13,380 nucleotides of DNA, taken from NCBI GenBank assembly GCA_009921765.1, contig RFXC01000113.1, positions 1 to 13,380 of the forward strand, written 5' to 3'. A program made the translations under genes and the position numbers. Positions 7,796 through 13,076 of this stretch are shown piece after piece. Position 1 is the stretch's first letter. Every line of letters starts with the position of its first letter. Under the pieces are notes generated by a model, which ran no database searches, was not told where the DNA came from, and worked only from the letters and a program-made list of their open reading frames with translations. Source of the stretch: Betaproteobacteria bacterium (GTDB lineage Bacteria; Pseudomonadota; Gammaproteobacteria; Burkholderiales; Burkholderiaceae).

Positions 7796-8501
7796 GCCGC
7801 TGCTGCAAGTGTCGGGCGTTCGTGCGGCCTACGGTGCGAGCCAGGTTCTGTTCGGTATCGACCTCAAGGTTGGTGCTGGTGAGGTGGTAGGACTGCTGGG
7901 CCGCAACGGCATGGGCAAGACCACGCTCATTCGCAGCATCCTGGGTCTCAAGTCGATGGCGGGTGGCGAGGTGCGCTTTCGTGGGCAGGCCATCAACGGC
8001 CTGTCGGCCGACCGCATCGGTCGCCTGGGAGTTGGAATCGTTCCCGAGGGCCGCCAGGTCTTTCCCAACCTGAGCGTTGAAGAACATCTCACTGCGTTTA
8101 GCGCGGTTCGCAACGACACCCCCGATCCCTGGACACCGGCGAAGGTGTTTGAGTTTTTCCCGCGACTCGCCGAGCGGCGCAACAACCTCGGCTCGCAGCT
8201 GTCGGGCGGCGAGCAGCAGATGCTTGCCATCGGCCGAGCCCTGGTCACCAATCCGCGGCTGCTCATTCTTGATGAGGCGACCGAGGGCCTTGCGCCCCTG
8301 ATTCGAGAAGAGATCTGGCGCTGTCTGCGGCTGTTGCGCGAGGCGGGGCAAACGCTGCTGGTGGTCGACAAGTATGTGAGCCGGCTGGTTGAAATTGCCG
8401 ACCATCACGTGATTCTCGAGAAGGGGCAGGTGGCCTGGCGCGGTACCTCGGCCGAGCTCGCGGCCGACCGATCGATCTGGCACCGGTATCTGGGAGTTTG
8501 A
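7788..8501 (+). CDS. livF: LivF-type ABC transporter ATP-binding protein
   Basis: A 237-residue ATPase of the LivF family, partner of LivG. It has Walker A GRNGMGKTT (38-46), the segment VPEGRQVFPNLSV that is characteristic of LivF, the signature LSGGEQ (138-143) and Walker B LLILDEATEG (158-167). In the H-loop region it reads LLVVDKYVSRL where many LivF proteins have VEQN, so the usual switch histidine is absent; LivF proteins in general lack it. The ATG at 7788 lies inside the last codons of livG (8-nt overlap). In-frame extension further upstream would only read livG sequence. A perfect hairpin begins at the stop codon and probably ends the operon. Confidence 0.93.
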   Translation: MTEPLLQVSGVRAAYGASQVLFGIDLKVGAGEVVGLLGRNGMGKTTLIRSILGLKSMAGGEVRFRGQAINGLSADRIGRLGVGIVPEGRQVFPNLSVEEHLTAFSAVRNDTPDPWTPAKVFEFFPRLAERRNNLGSQLSGGEQQMLAIGRALVTNPRLLILDEATEGLAPLIREEIWRCLRLLREAGQTLLVVDKYVSRLVEIADHHVILEKGQVAWRGTSAELAADRSIWHRYLGV

Positions 8502-8519
8502 GCGGCGTGCCCGCCGCTC
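8500..8519 (+). terminator. Hairpin at the end of the liv operon
   Basis: GAGCGGCG (8500-8507) pairs perfectly with CGCCGCTC (8512-8519) around a TGCC loop. It starts within the livF stop codon. No run of T follows, so it is either a weak terminator or a 3'-end stabiliser. It separates the importer operon from the MFS gene, which starts 16 nt later. Confidence 0.55.
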
Positions 8520-8534
8520 GAGCCCCGTCGCCCC

Positions 8535-9767
8535 GTGACCCATCCTGAATCAGGGGCGTTTCCGCCGCCCGCCGCCGAGATCGCGCGCCCGCCGGGGCTG
8601 ATGCCGTATCTGCTGGCGCAGATCGTGTTTGGTTTGCTTGCCATGACGATCTGTCTGCCGTCGATGCAGCAGTGGGGCGAGATCTTTTCAACCGACGCCG
8701 CGCGCGTGCAGCTCACCTTCAGCGCGTTTGTCGTGGCGTACGGCGTATCGCAGCTGTTGTATGGGCCGTTGTCGGACCGCTATGGTCGTCGGCCCGTTGT
8801 GCTGATCGGACTGGCGATCGCGATCGCGGGATCGGTTGCCGCAGTGTTGGCGCGCGATATCGACGGTCTGATCGTGGCGAGGCTTGTGCAGGGGTTGGGC
8901 TGTGGCGCCACCATGGTGGTGGGACGCTCACTGGTGCAGGACTATTTCGCGGGGCCTGAGCGCACGCGCGTCATGGCCATCATCGGCATGACTATGGGTG
9001 TGTGTCCTCCGGCGGCCACGCTGATTGGCGGGCAACTGCATGTTCACCTGGGCTGGCAGACGAACCTGGCGCTGGTTGCCGTATTGGGGGTGGTGCTGTT
9101 TGCGTTCGCCGCGCGGATGCTGCCGCGCGGCACGCGAGTGGCCTCGGCCGATGCGCACTGGGTGGTGGGCATGCTGCGCGCCTATGGGGCCCTGGCGCAG
9201 GTGCGGATCTACCGCTGGCATGTGGTGATCCTGGGCTCATCCACCGGGGCTTTCTACACCTATCTCGCTGCCGCGCCGCTGGTGTTGCGCGGCTATGGGG
9301 TTGGGCCCGATGGCGTCGGATTCCATGTCATGACGGCGACGCTCTCCTATGTCGTCGGCAACTTCATGACCAGCCGCCTGATTGGCCGCCTGGGCGATCG
9401 AAGGCTGATGATCACGGGCCAGGCCATCACCGCTGTCAGCATCGTTCTGATGGTGGCGCTGTCGGGGTGGGATTCGGCGCTCGCGTTTTCAGGTCCGGCG
9501 CTGGTGCTTGGTATTGGTCACGGCTTTCTCATGCCGCCGACCCTGTCTGGCACGGTGGGCTCCATGCCCGCACTGGCCGGGGCTGCGGCTGCGGCGGCGG
9601 GTCTGGTCCAGCAGATCAGCGGCGCCGCGGGCGGCTACGCGGTTGGTTTTGTCTCCACGGAAGGCAGTCTGCACAGCGCGCTGTTGCTGGGAGTGTTCAC
9701 GCTCACGGGTCTGATCGGGCAGTGGGGGGTGGAGCGGTCGCGGGCGGGGTCGCAGAAGAGTGTGTAA
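8535..9767 (+). CDS. Bcr/CflA-family MFS drug-type efflux transporter
   Basis: A 410-residue major facilitator of the Bcr/CflA subfamily (14-TM-free, about 12 membrane helices, proton antiport). TM1 begins at PYLLAQIVFG (about residue 24). Motif A is GPLSDRYGRRP (77-87), followed by LIVARLVQGLGCGATMVVGRSLVQDYF, which is characteristic of Bcr/CflA proteins. The C-terminal half keeps all expected hydrophobic segments, so the gene looks intact. GTG at 8535 gives a normal cytoplasmic N-terminus. ATG at 8601 (residue 23) is an alternative just before TM1; neither has a clear ribosome binding site. The substrate is unknown: family members export bicyclomycin, chloramphenicol, sulfonamides or small peptides. 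It may be read through from the liv operon, but a functional link is not shown. Confidence 0.9.
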   Translation: MTHPESGAFPPPAAEIARPPGLMPYLLAQIVFGLLAMTICLPSMQQWGEIFSTDAARVQLTFSAFVVAYGVSQLLYGPLSDRYGRRPVVLIGLAIAIAGSVAAVLARDIDGLIVARLVQGLGCGATMVVGRSLVQDYFAGPERTRVMAIIGMTMGVCPPAATLIGGQLHVHLGWQTNLALVAVLGVVLFAFAARMLPRGTRVASADAHWVVGMLRAYGALAQVRIYRWHVVILGSSTGAFYTYLAAAPLVLRGYGVGPDGVGFHVMTATLSYVVGNFMTSRLIGRLGDRRLMITGQAITAVSIVLMVALSGWDSALAFSGPALVLGIGHGFLMPPTLSGTVGSMPALAGAAAAAAGLVQQISGAAGGYAVGFVSTEGSLHSALLLGVFTLTGLIGQWGVERSRAGSQKSV

Positions 9768-9812
9768 GGCGCGATTGGGCCGTCGCCGCTATCCGTAAAC
9801 CCACCTCAACGC

Positions 9813-10583
9813 TGGTCAAATTCGATCGGCGACGCCGTGGTCACCCCGCCCGAGGACGATGCGCTCTGCAGTGAACGGGTGGCACGCCTGCCCGGCGTGG
9901 TGTTTTGCTTCGCTCCCGAGACCGACTACCCCTTGCCGAATTGGGATGCGCCCGAGTTTCTCGCCCGGCCCATCACGTTCGGCTCGTTCAACAACGTGCC
10001 CAAGCTCACGCCGCGCACGCTCGCGCTGTGGGCGCGCGTGCTGTCGGAAGTGCCGGGGTCGCGACTGGTGCTGAAGGCGCCAAGCTTTGGTGACCCTGGC
10101 GCGGTGCGTGCCTTCAGCCAGCGCCTGGCTGCGCTCGGCGTTGATTCTGCGCGGGTGGAATTCCGCGGCCCGGTAGGCCTTGACCTGATGATGGCCGAAT
10201 ACGCCGACATCGACATCGCGCTCGACCCCACGCCCTACAACGGCGGCACCACCAGCCTGCAGGCGATGTGGATGGGCGTGCCGGTGCTGACCCTCCACGG
10301 CCAGCACTTTGTTTCGCGCATGGGGGCCAGTTTCATGCGCGCGGCGCGCCTGCCCGATTGGGTGGTGACCAACGAAGACGACTATGTGCGCATGGCCCGC
10401 TGCATGGCAGCCGACCGCCGGGCGCTTCTGCAGTTGAAGCGCGCGCTGCGCGGCCGGTTGCGCGCGCTGCCCGACTGGGATGTGGTAGCGCACACGCGGG
10501 CGATGGAGGCCGCGTTCGAGCGCATGCTCAACCTCCCACCTGGGCCGGGGAAGCGTGCAGTTGCAATCCAAGTGCAGAAATAA
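9813..10583 (+). pseudogene. C-terminal fragment of a SPINDLY/OGT-like (GT41) glycosyltransferase
   Basis: The frame encodes the second Rossmann lobe of a GT41 O-GlcNAc transferase-like protein. SERVARLPG is followed by ITFGSFNNVPKLTPRTLALW, whose Lys matches the UDP-contacting lysine of OGT, then ADIDIALDPTPYNGGTTSLQAMWMGVPVLTL and FVSRMGAS. The TPR repeats and first catalytic lobe that precede this in family members are missing, and the intact MFS gene ends only about 50 nt upstream. Homology seems to begin near GDAVVTPPEDD (about 9828). A GTG at 9837 could start a 248-residue peptide, but half an active site cannot be catalytic. The natural C-terminus ends around AAFERM (about 10527); the last 18 codons read antisense through higA. 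It is best treated as a truncated gene. Confidence 0.75.
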
Positions 10584-10827
10584 CCTTCATGATCGTCGCG
10601 AACTCGGGGTTGCCGTCAGCCGAGAGAGCCTTGTAGAGGCTCTCTCGGCCCAACCCCGCGTCGCGGGCGATCTGACTCATGCCTTTTGCGCGTGCAATAT
10701 CACCGAGCGCGGCGGCAATCAGTGCAGAGTCCCCTTCTTGAAGCGCTGCTTCCAAATAGGCTGCCATGTCCTCGTCGGTGATCAGGTGCTCGGCGGGATC
10801 CCAGATGCGTGTCTTGGCTTTGGGCAT
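10528..10827 (-). CDS. HigA-like antitoxin, Xre-type (addiction module antidote family)
   Basis: A 99-residue antitoxin of the putative addiction module antidote family (COG3636/HigA-like). Residues 12-45 carry the family N-terminus (AEHLITDEDMAAYLEAAL..GDSALIAAALGDIARAKG). Residues 50-70 form the Xre-type helix-turn-helix (SQIARDAGLGRESLYKALS), followed by NPEFATIMKVISALGL. It should bind and neutralise the upstream toxin and repress the shared promoter. An AAGGAG on the minus strand at 10841-10836 lies 8 nt before the ATG at 10827, which decides that start over the GTG at 10833 that overlaps the toxin stop. Its 3' end abuts, and is antisense to, the end of the glycosyltransferase remnant. 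Confidence 0.92.
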   Translation of the reverse strand: MPKAKTRIWDPAEHLITDEDMAAYLEAALQEGDSALIAAALGDIARAKGMSQIARDAGLGRESLYKALSADGNPEFATIMKVISALGLQLHASPAQVGG

Positions 10828-10829
10828 GG

Positions 10830-11129
10830 TCACGACTCCTTCAAATCTTTTGCCAATGCCTTGGCGTTGCGGATGTCCTTGTCCTGAGTGGACTTGTCTC
10901 CTCCAGCCAGCAAGACAATCACGACCTCGCCGCGCTGGATGAAATAGACCCGGTATCCGGGCCCGTGATCAACCCTCAGTTCCGACACGCCATTACCCAC
11001 AGACTTGGCGTCGCCGGCGTTGCCTAGAGACAAGCGTCGGATGCGGATGTCGATGCGGGCTCTGGCGATTCGGTCTCGCAGTCCAGAAAACCATTTGGCA
11101 TAGGTTTCAGTCTGCTGGATCTGGATCAT
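10830..11129 (-). CDS. HigB/RelE-like toxin (addiction module killer family)
   Basis: A 99-residue basic toxin of the RelE/ParE superfamily, killer-protein subgroup (COG3657). Family marks are ETYAKWFSGLRD (8-19), IRIRRLSLGNAGDAKSVGNGVSELR (28-52), GPGYRVYFIQRG (57-67) and LLAGGDKSTQDKDIRNA (73-89). Relatives that have been studied act on mRNA at the ribosome; that activity is inferred here. The toxin gene precedes the antitoxin gene, the higBA-type order, and its stop lies just ahead of the antitoxin start, so the pair is coupled. No Shine-Dalgarno sequence precedes the ATG at 11129 and the predicted transcription start lies at or next to the ATG, so the toxin message may be leaderless. Length and motifs look complete. 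Confidence 0.92.
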   Translation of the reverse strand: MIQIQQTETYAKWFSGLRDRIARARIDIRIRRLSLGNAGDAKSVGNGVSELRVDHGPGYRVYFIQRGEVVIVLLAGGDKSTQDKDIRNAKALAKDLKES

Positions 11130-11134
11130 GACTG

Positions 11135-11156
11135 AATGTATCCCATGGGAAACATT
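11135..11156. promoter_or_regulatory. Palindromic operator of the HigBA-like module
   Basis: A 22-bp near-perfect palindrome has a perfect TCCCATGGGA core (11141-11150) flanked by AATGT and ACATT arms. Only one symmetric pair does not match. It lies between the -35 and -10 elements of the predicted promoter and covers the -10, six bases before the toxin ATG. Binding by the Xre-type antitoxin here would block transcription. That is the normal autoregulation of such modules, but here it is inferred. Confidence 0.7.
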
Positions 11157-11164
11157 TGCGTCAA
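11135..11164 (-). promoter_or_regulatory. Predicted promoter of the HigBA-like module
   Basis: On the minus strand, a -35 TTGACG (11164-11159) and a -10 TACATT (11140-11135) are separated by 18 bp. The transcription start expected about 7 nt downstream falls on the toxin ATG, implying a leaderless first gene. Confidence 0.55.
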
Positions 11165-11256
11165 GCTCCGCTTGGACACCTTATGTGTTCGAAGGGGCAT
11201 TTTCGGTCCATTCAGGTAGTCGATTCTGACCGGTTACCGCACATTCCAAGCTCGCT

Positions 11257-11343
11257 CTGATTCTGGAGGCTGCTCTGCGCGCACAAGCCGATGTACTGGT
11301 GAGTGAAGACGGCCAGCGCGGGCAGCGCCGCACTAACGAATGA
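11257..11343 (+). pseudogene. C-terminal remnant of a PIN-domain (VapC-like) toxin
   Basis: A short open stretch encodes LALILEAALRAQADVLVSEDGQRGQRRTNE and then a stop. The pattern (I/L)xEAALRAxADVLxSEDxQxGQR is the final helix, acidic active-site strand and loop of PIN-domain toxins. An in-frame stop at 11227-11229 and the absence of the N-terminal DxN(V/I)L part show that only a fragment remains. Its last bases overlap the tail of a second PIN fragment on the other strand. The call rests on motif resemblance. Confidence 0.5.
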
Positions 11344-11551
11344 GCGTCATTCCGGCGTGCTTGGCGGCATTCCTGTCGAATGTCATGGTCTGCGAACAGC
11401 CCGCAGAAGCCGCCGTGCGTTCGATCAGGCAATCGGCAAAATCCGCTTTGCCCGTTTCAAAAGTTCTCAGCGCGCGCAGAACCTGGTCCGCGCGCTCGAC
11501 GACCAGGTTCTTGGTTCTCAGCAGCAGCCCGAGTGCCCGTCCAACCTGTTG
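11333..11551 (-). pseudogene. 5'-truncated PIN-domain (VapC-like) toxin gene
   Basis: The minus frame from 11551 to the TAG at 11335-11333 encodes 72 residues that read as the C-terminal half of a VapC-type PIN toxin. It has QQVGRALGLLLRTKNLVVE, then ADQVLRALRTFETG, KADFADCLIERTA with the conserved acidic pair, TFDRNAAK with the conserved TFD, and a terminal GMTLIR. A TGA at 11554-11552 stops the frame immediately upstream. The first 50-60 residues, which would carry the DTN metal-binding motif, are missing from the flanking DNA. No start codon exists near the break. The encoded piece could not be an active nuclease. No antitoxin gene accompanies it. Confidence 0.72.
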
Positions 11552-11642
11552 TCATGTCAATCCGAATGGATTGATCCCGCTCATGCGAGACGATTCGCTA
11601 CGACGCCACTGCTCAGTCGCGGATCGCCGGCGCAGGCCGCGT

Positions 11643-11670
11643 TTGATCTGATGATCGGTGGGCGCATAAT
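11643..11670 (+). promoter_or_regulatory. Predicted promoter of the SRPBCC gene
   Basis: TTGATC (11643-11648) and CATAAT (11665-11670) are spaced by 16 bp, resembling a sigma-70 promoter. Transcription would begin near 11677, a few bases before the ribosome binding site AAGAGGAG (11685-11692). Confidence 0.5.
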
Positions 11671-11697
11671 CGCGCGACCCCTTCAAGAGGAGCCTCC

Positions 11698-12144
11698 GTG
11701 GCCACAGGAACGGTTCGATTGCATCGCGTGCTGAAGGCCAGCCCTGAGCGGGCCTACCGGGCTTTTCTCGAGGCCGATGCTGTGGCCAAGTGGTTGCCCC
11801 CGTTCGGGTTCACTTGCACGGTCCATGAGCTTGATGCGAGCGTGGGTGGGCGACACCGGATGTCGTTTCGCAACTTTGCTGAGGGGCACAGCCATTCGTT
11901 TGGCGGCGAATATCTCGAACTCGTTCCGCATAAAAAAATCTGCTACACCAGCCGATTCGACGACCCCAATCTGCCGGGGGAGATGCGTGTCACCGTCGTG
12001 TTTCGGGAGGTGTCTTGCGGCACCGAGATCGACATCGTGCAGGAAGGCATCGCCGAGGTGATCCCGCTCGAGATGTGTTACCTCGGTTGGCAGGAATCGC
12101 TGGAGCAGTACCGCCGGCTGGTCGAGCCGGCGGCAGCGCAGTAG
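11698..12144 (+). CDS. SRPBCC/AHSA1-like (START-fold) protein
   Basis: A 148-residue soluble protein of the SRPBCC superfamily, AHSA1-like branch, whose members form a helix-grip fold with a hydrophobic pocket. Typical features are ASPERAYRAFLEADAVAKWLPPFGF (about 14-38), VGGRHRMSFRNF (50-61), GGEYLELVPHKKICYTSRFDDP (69-90) and the C-terminal helix GWQESLEQYRRLVEPA. The GTG at 11698 is supported by AAGAGGAG 5 nt upstream and a sigma-70-like promoter before that. It has its own promoter and stands alone among toxin-antitoxin debris, so it is probably monocistronic. The ligand and pathway are unknown. The gene looks intact. Confidence 0.88.
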   Translation: MATGTVRLHRVLKASPERAYRAFLEADAVAKWLPPFGFTCTVHELDASVGGRHRMSFRNFAEGHSHSFGGEYLELVPHKKICYTSRFDDPNLPGEMRVTVVFREVSCGTEIDIVQEGIAEVIPLEMCYLGWQESLEQYRRLVEPAAAQ

Positions 12145-12281
12145 CCGTGCCTCGTGGCCGCTCCGGCTGAAGTTCCCCCGCCCGCTGCACGGATGACTCA
12201 AATGACCGTGTTCGAGGCGCAGCCAGGCAATCGTTCAGGATCTCGTCGTCTACATCATTGCTTTATCGGGAGGGCTCGGCA

Positions 12282-12518
12282 GTGGCCAGCACCAAGCTTT
12301 TCAAAAATCGAAATTCACAGGCTGTTCGAATTCCCGCCGACCTGGCCTACAGCAGGTGGGACATCGAACTGGTGATTGAGCGCCAGGGCGATGCGTTGCG
12401 CATCCGCCCTGCACGACGCCGGATGGGCGATGTGTTGGGCGTGTTCGCGCAGTTCTCTCCGGATTTCATGGCCGAGGGGCGAGGCTTGAGCATCGAGGGC
12501 AAACTCGAGGGCGTGTGA
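12282..12518 (+). CDS. vapB: VapB-type AbrB-fold antitoxin, orphan
   Basis: A 78-residue antitoxin. Residues 4-20 (TKLFKNRNSQAVRIPAD) form the AbrB/SpoVT-type swapped-hairpin DNA-binding domain of the VapB family. The rest (WDIELVIERQGDALRIRPARR, then a tail ending SIEGKLEGV) is the toxin-binding region. The start is GTG at 12282, preceded 8 nt upstream by GGGAGG (12268-12273). A longer in-frame version from 12258 would place extra residues before the conserved domain and is less likely. In family members vapC follows at once, often overlapping. Here a GTG at 12515 could begin such a gene (VNPK..), but no PIN motif follows, so the toxin has been lost. Confidence 0.85.
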   Translation: MASTKLFKNRNSQAVRIPADLAYSRWDIELVIERQGDALRIRPARRRMGDVLGVFAQFSPDFMAEGRGLSIEGKLEGV

Positions 12519-12676
12519 ACCCGAAGTGCACGCGATCGACCGCTTGCAACCCAGACGCTCAGAACCGTCGCGGCTTACGGCAGCATTTGCGTTTTCGGAA
12601 TCCATCACGCCTTTGCCGGTGGAAAATCTGGCCCAGGAAACCCTGTGCTTGTCTCCTGAGGTGCGTCCGTCACGAC

Positions 12677-12696
12677 AACGCCTTGCGGAGGGCGTT
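12677..12696 (+). terminator. Possible weak terminator-like hairpin
   Basis: AACGCC (12677-12682) and GGCGTT (12691-12696) can pair around an 8-nt loop, followed by a T-rich TTCCATTCCTTATT stretch. It would end transcription coming from vapB. The stem is short and overlaps the predicted promoter of the next gene, so the call is tentative. Confidence 0.3.
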
Positions 12697-12711
12697 TCCA
12701 TTCCTTATTCT
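12683..12711 (+). promoter_or_regulatory. Possible promoter of the DUF433 gene
   Basis: TTGCGG (12683-12688) and TATTCT (12706-12711) are 17 bp apart. The match to sigma-70 consensus is modest (3 and 4 of 6). The predicted start would be near 12718, giving a leader of about 20 nt. Confidence 0.35.
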
Positions 12712-12722
12712 AGGCGGCTCCT

Positions 12723-12739
12723 TTGAAGGGACACTTCAA
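12723..12739. promoter_or_regulatory. Inverted repeat over the ribosome binding site of the DUF433 gene
   Basis: TTGAAG (12723-12728) and CTTCAA (12734-12739) are perfect inverted repeats with a 5-nt spacer. They enclose the ribosome binding site GAAGGGA and end at the first base of the start codon. This could be an antitoxin operator or an RNA hairpin that limits translation. Confidence 0.45.
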
Positions 12740-12963
12740 TGATCGACCGGATCACTATCGGCCCTGGGATTTGCCATGGCAAGCCATGTGTACGCGGTCT
12801 GCGCTACCCCGTAGAAGTGGTTTTGCAGTGGCTTGCGTCGGGGATGACACCGCAGGAAATCATCAGCGACTATCCGGATCTTGAGTCAGAGGATATCCGC
12901 GCCGTTCTCGAGTATGCCGCGAGGCTGTCGCGTATCAGGCATATCGATCCGCTTGCGGCGTGA
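12739..12963 (+). CDS. DUF433 family antitoxin
   Basis: A 74-residue protein of the DUF433 family, a helix-turn-helix antitoxin group (VapB45-like) usually paired with DUF5615 PIN-like toxins. Diagnostic residues are ITIGPGICHGKPCVRGLRYPVEVV (5-28), LASGMTPQEIISDYPDL (32-48) and EDIRAVLEYAARL (51-63). The length is normal and the gene appears complete. Its ribosome binding site GAAGGGA lies 8 nt upstream, inside an inverted repeat. The stop overlaps by 4 nt (GTGA) with the start of the truncated toxin, preserving the usual antitoxin-toxin coupling. Confidence 0.9.
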   Translation: MIDRITIGPGICHGKPCVRGLRYPVEVVLQWLASGMTPQEIISDYPDLESEDIRAVLEYAARLSRIRHIDPLAA

Positions 12964-13076
12964 AGTTTCTGGTCGATGCGCAGTTGCCCCGCCGGTTGTC
13001 GGACTGGCTGATCGGAAGGGGCCTTGCGGGATTCAAGGTTCGTAGAACTGTGCCCAGTGGGGGTTGTTGTCCATGA
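12960..13076 (+). pseudogene. Truncated DUF5615 PIN-like toxin
   Basis: Starting at a GTG that overlaps the DUF433 stop, the frame encodes KFLVDAQLPRRLSDWLIGRG, the invariant N-terminus of DUF5615 toxins. It includes the first acidic active-site residue in LVDAQLP. Family members run to roughly 110-120 residues; this one stops after 38 codons. The sequence departs from the family after about GLAGFKV (near 13040), and the tail RRTVPSGGCCP looks like foreign sequence. The stop TGA at 13074-13076 directly abuts the stop of the convergent ATPase gene. The remaining acidic residues and most of the fold are gone, so it cannot be an active nuclease. Confidence 0.82.

Noticed and set aside
9002..9874. 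A 290-codon + strand frame overlapping the MFS gene
   Set aside because: It overlaps a well-supported transporter in another frame, and its Gly/Arg-rich product has no motifs.
9837..10583. A complete 248-residue glycosyltransferase gene
   Set aside because: The frame covers only the C-terminal lobe of a GT41 enzyme and its end is foreign sequence, so it is reported as a fragment.
10555..10887. A 110-codon + strand frame across the HigBA-like genes
   Set aside because: It is antisense to two well-recognised small genes and has no homology-like features of its own.
11303..11734. A 143-codon + strand frame between the toxin module and the SRPBCC gene
   Set aside because: The opposite strand carries recognisable PIN toxin sequence here, and the frame overlaps the start of the SRPBCC gene.
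12145..12281. Possible gene between the SRPBCC and vapB genes
   Set aside because: Short frames here have no ribosome binding site, motif or plausible composition. I see nothing in this stretch apart from the vapB ribosome binding site.
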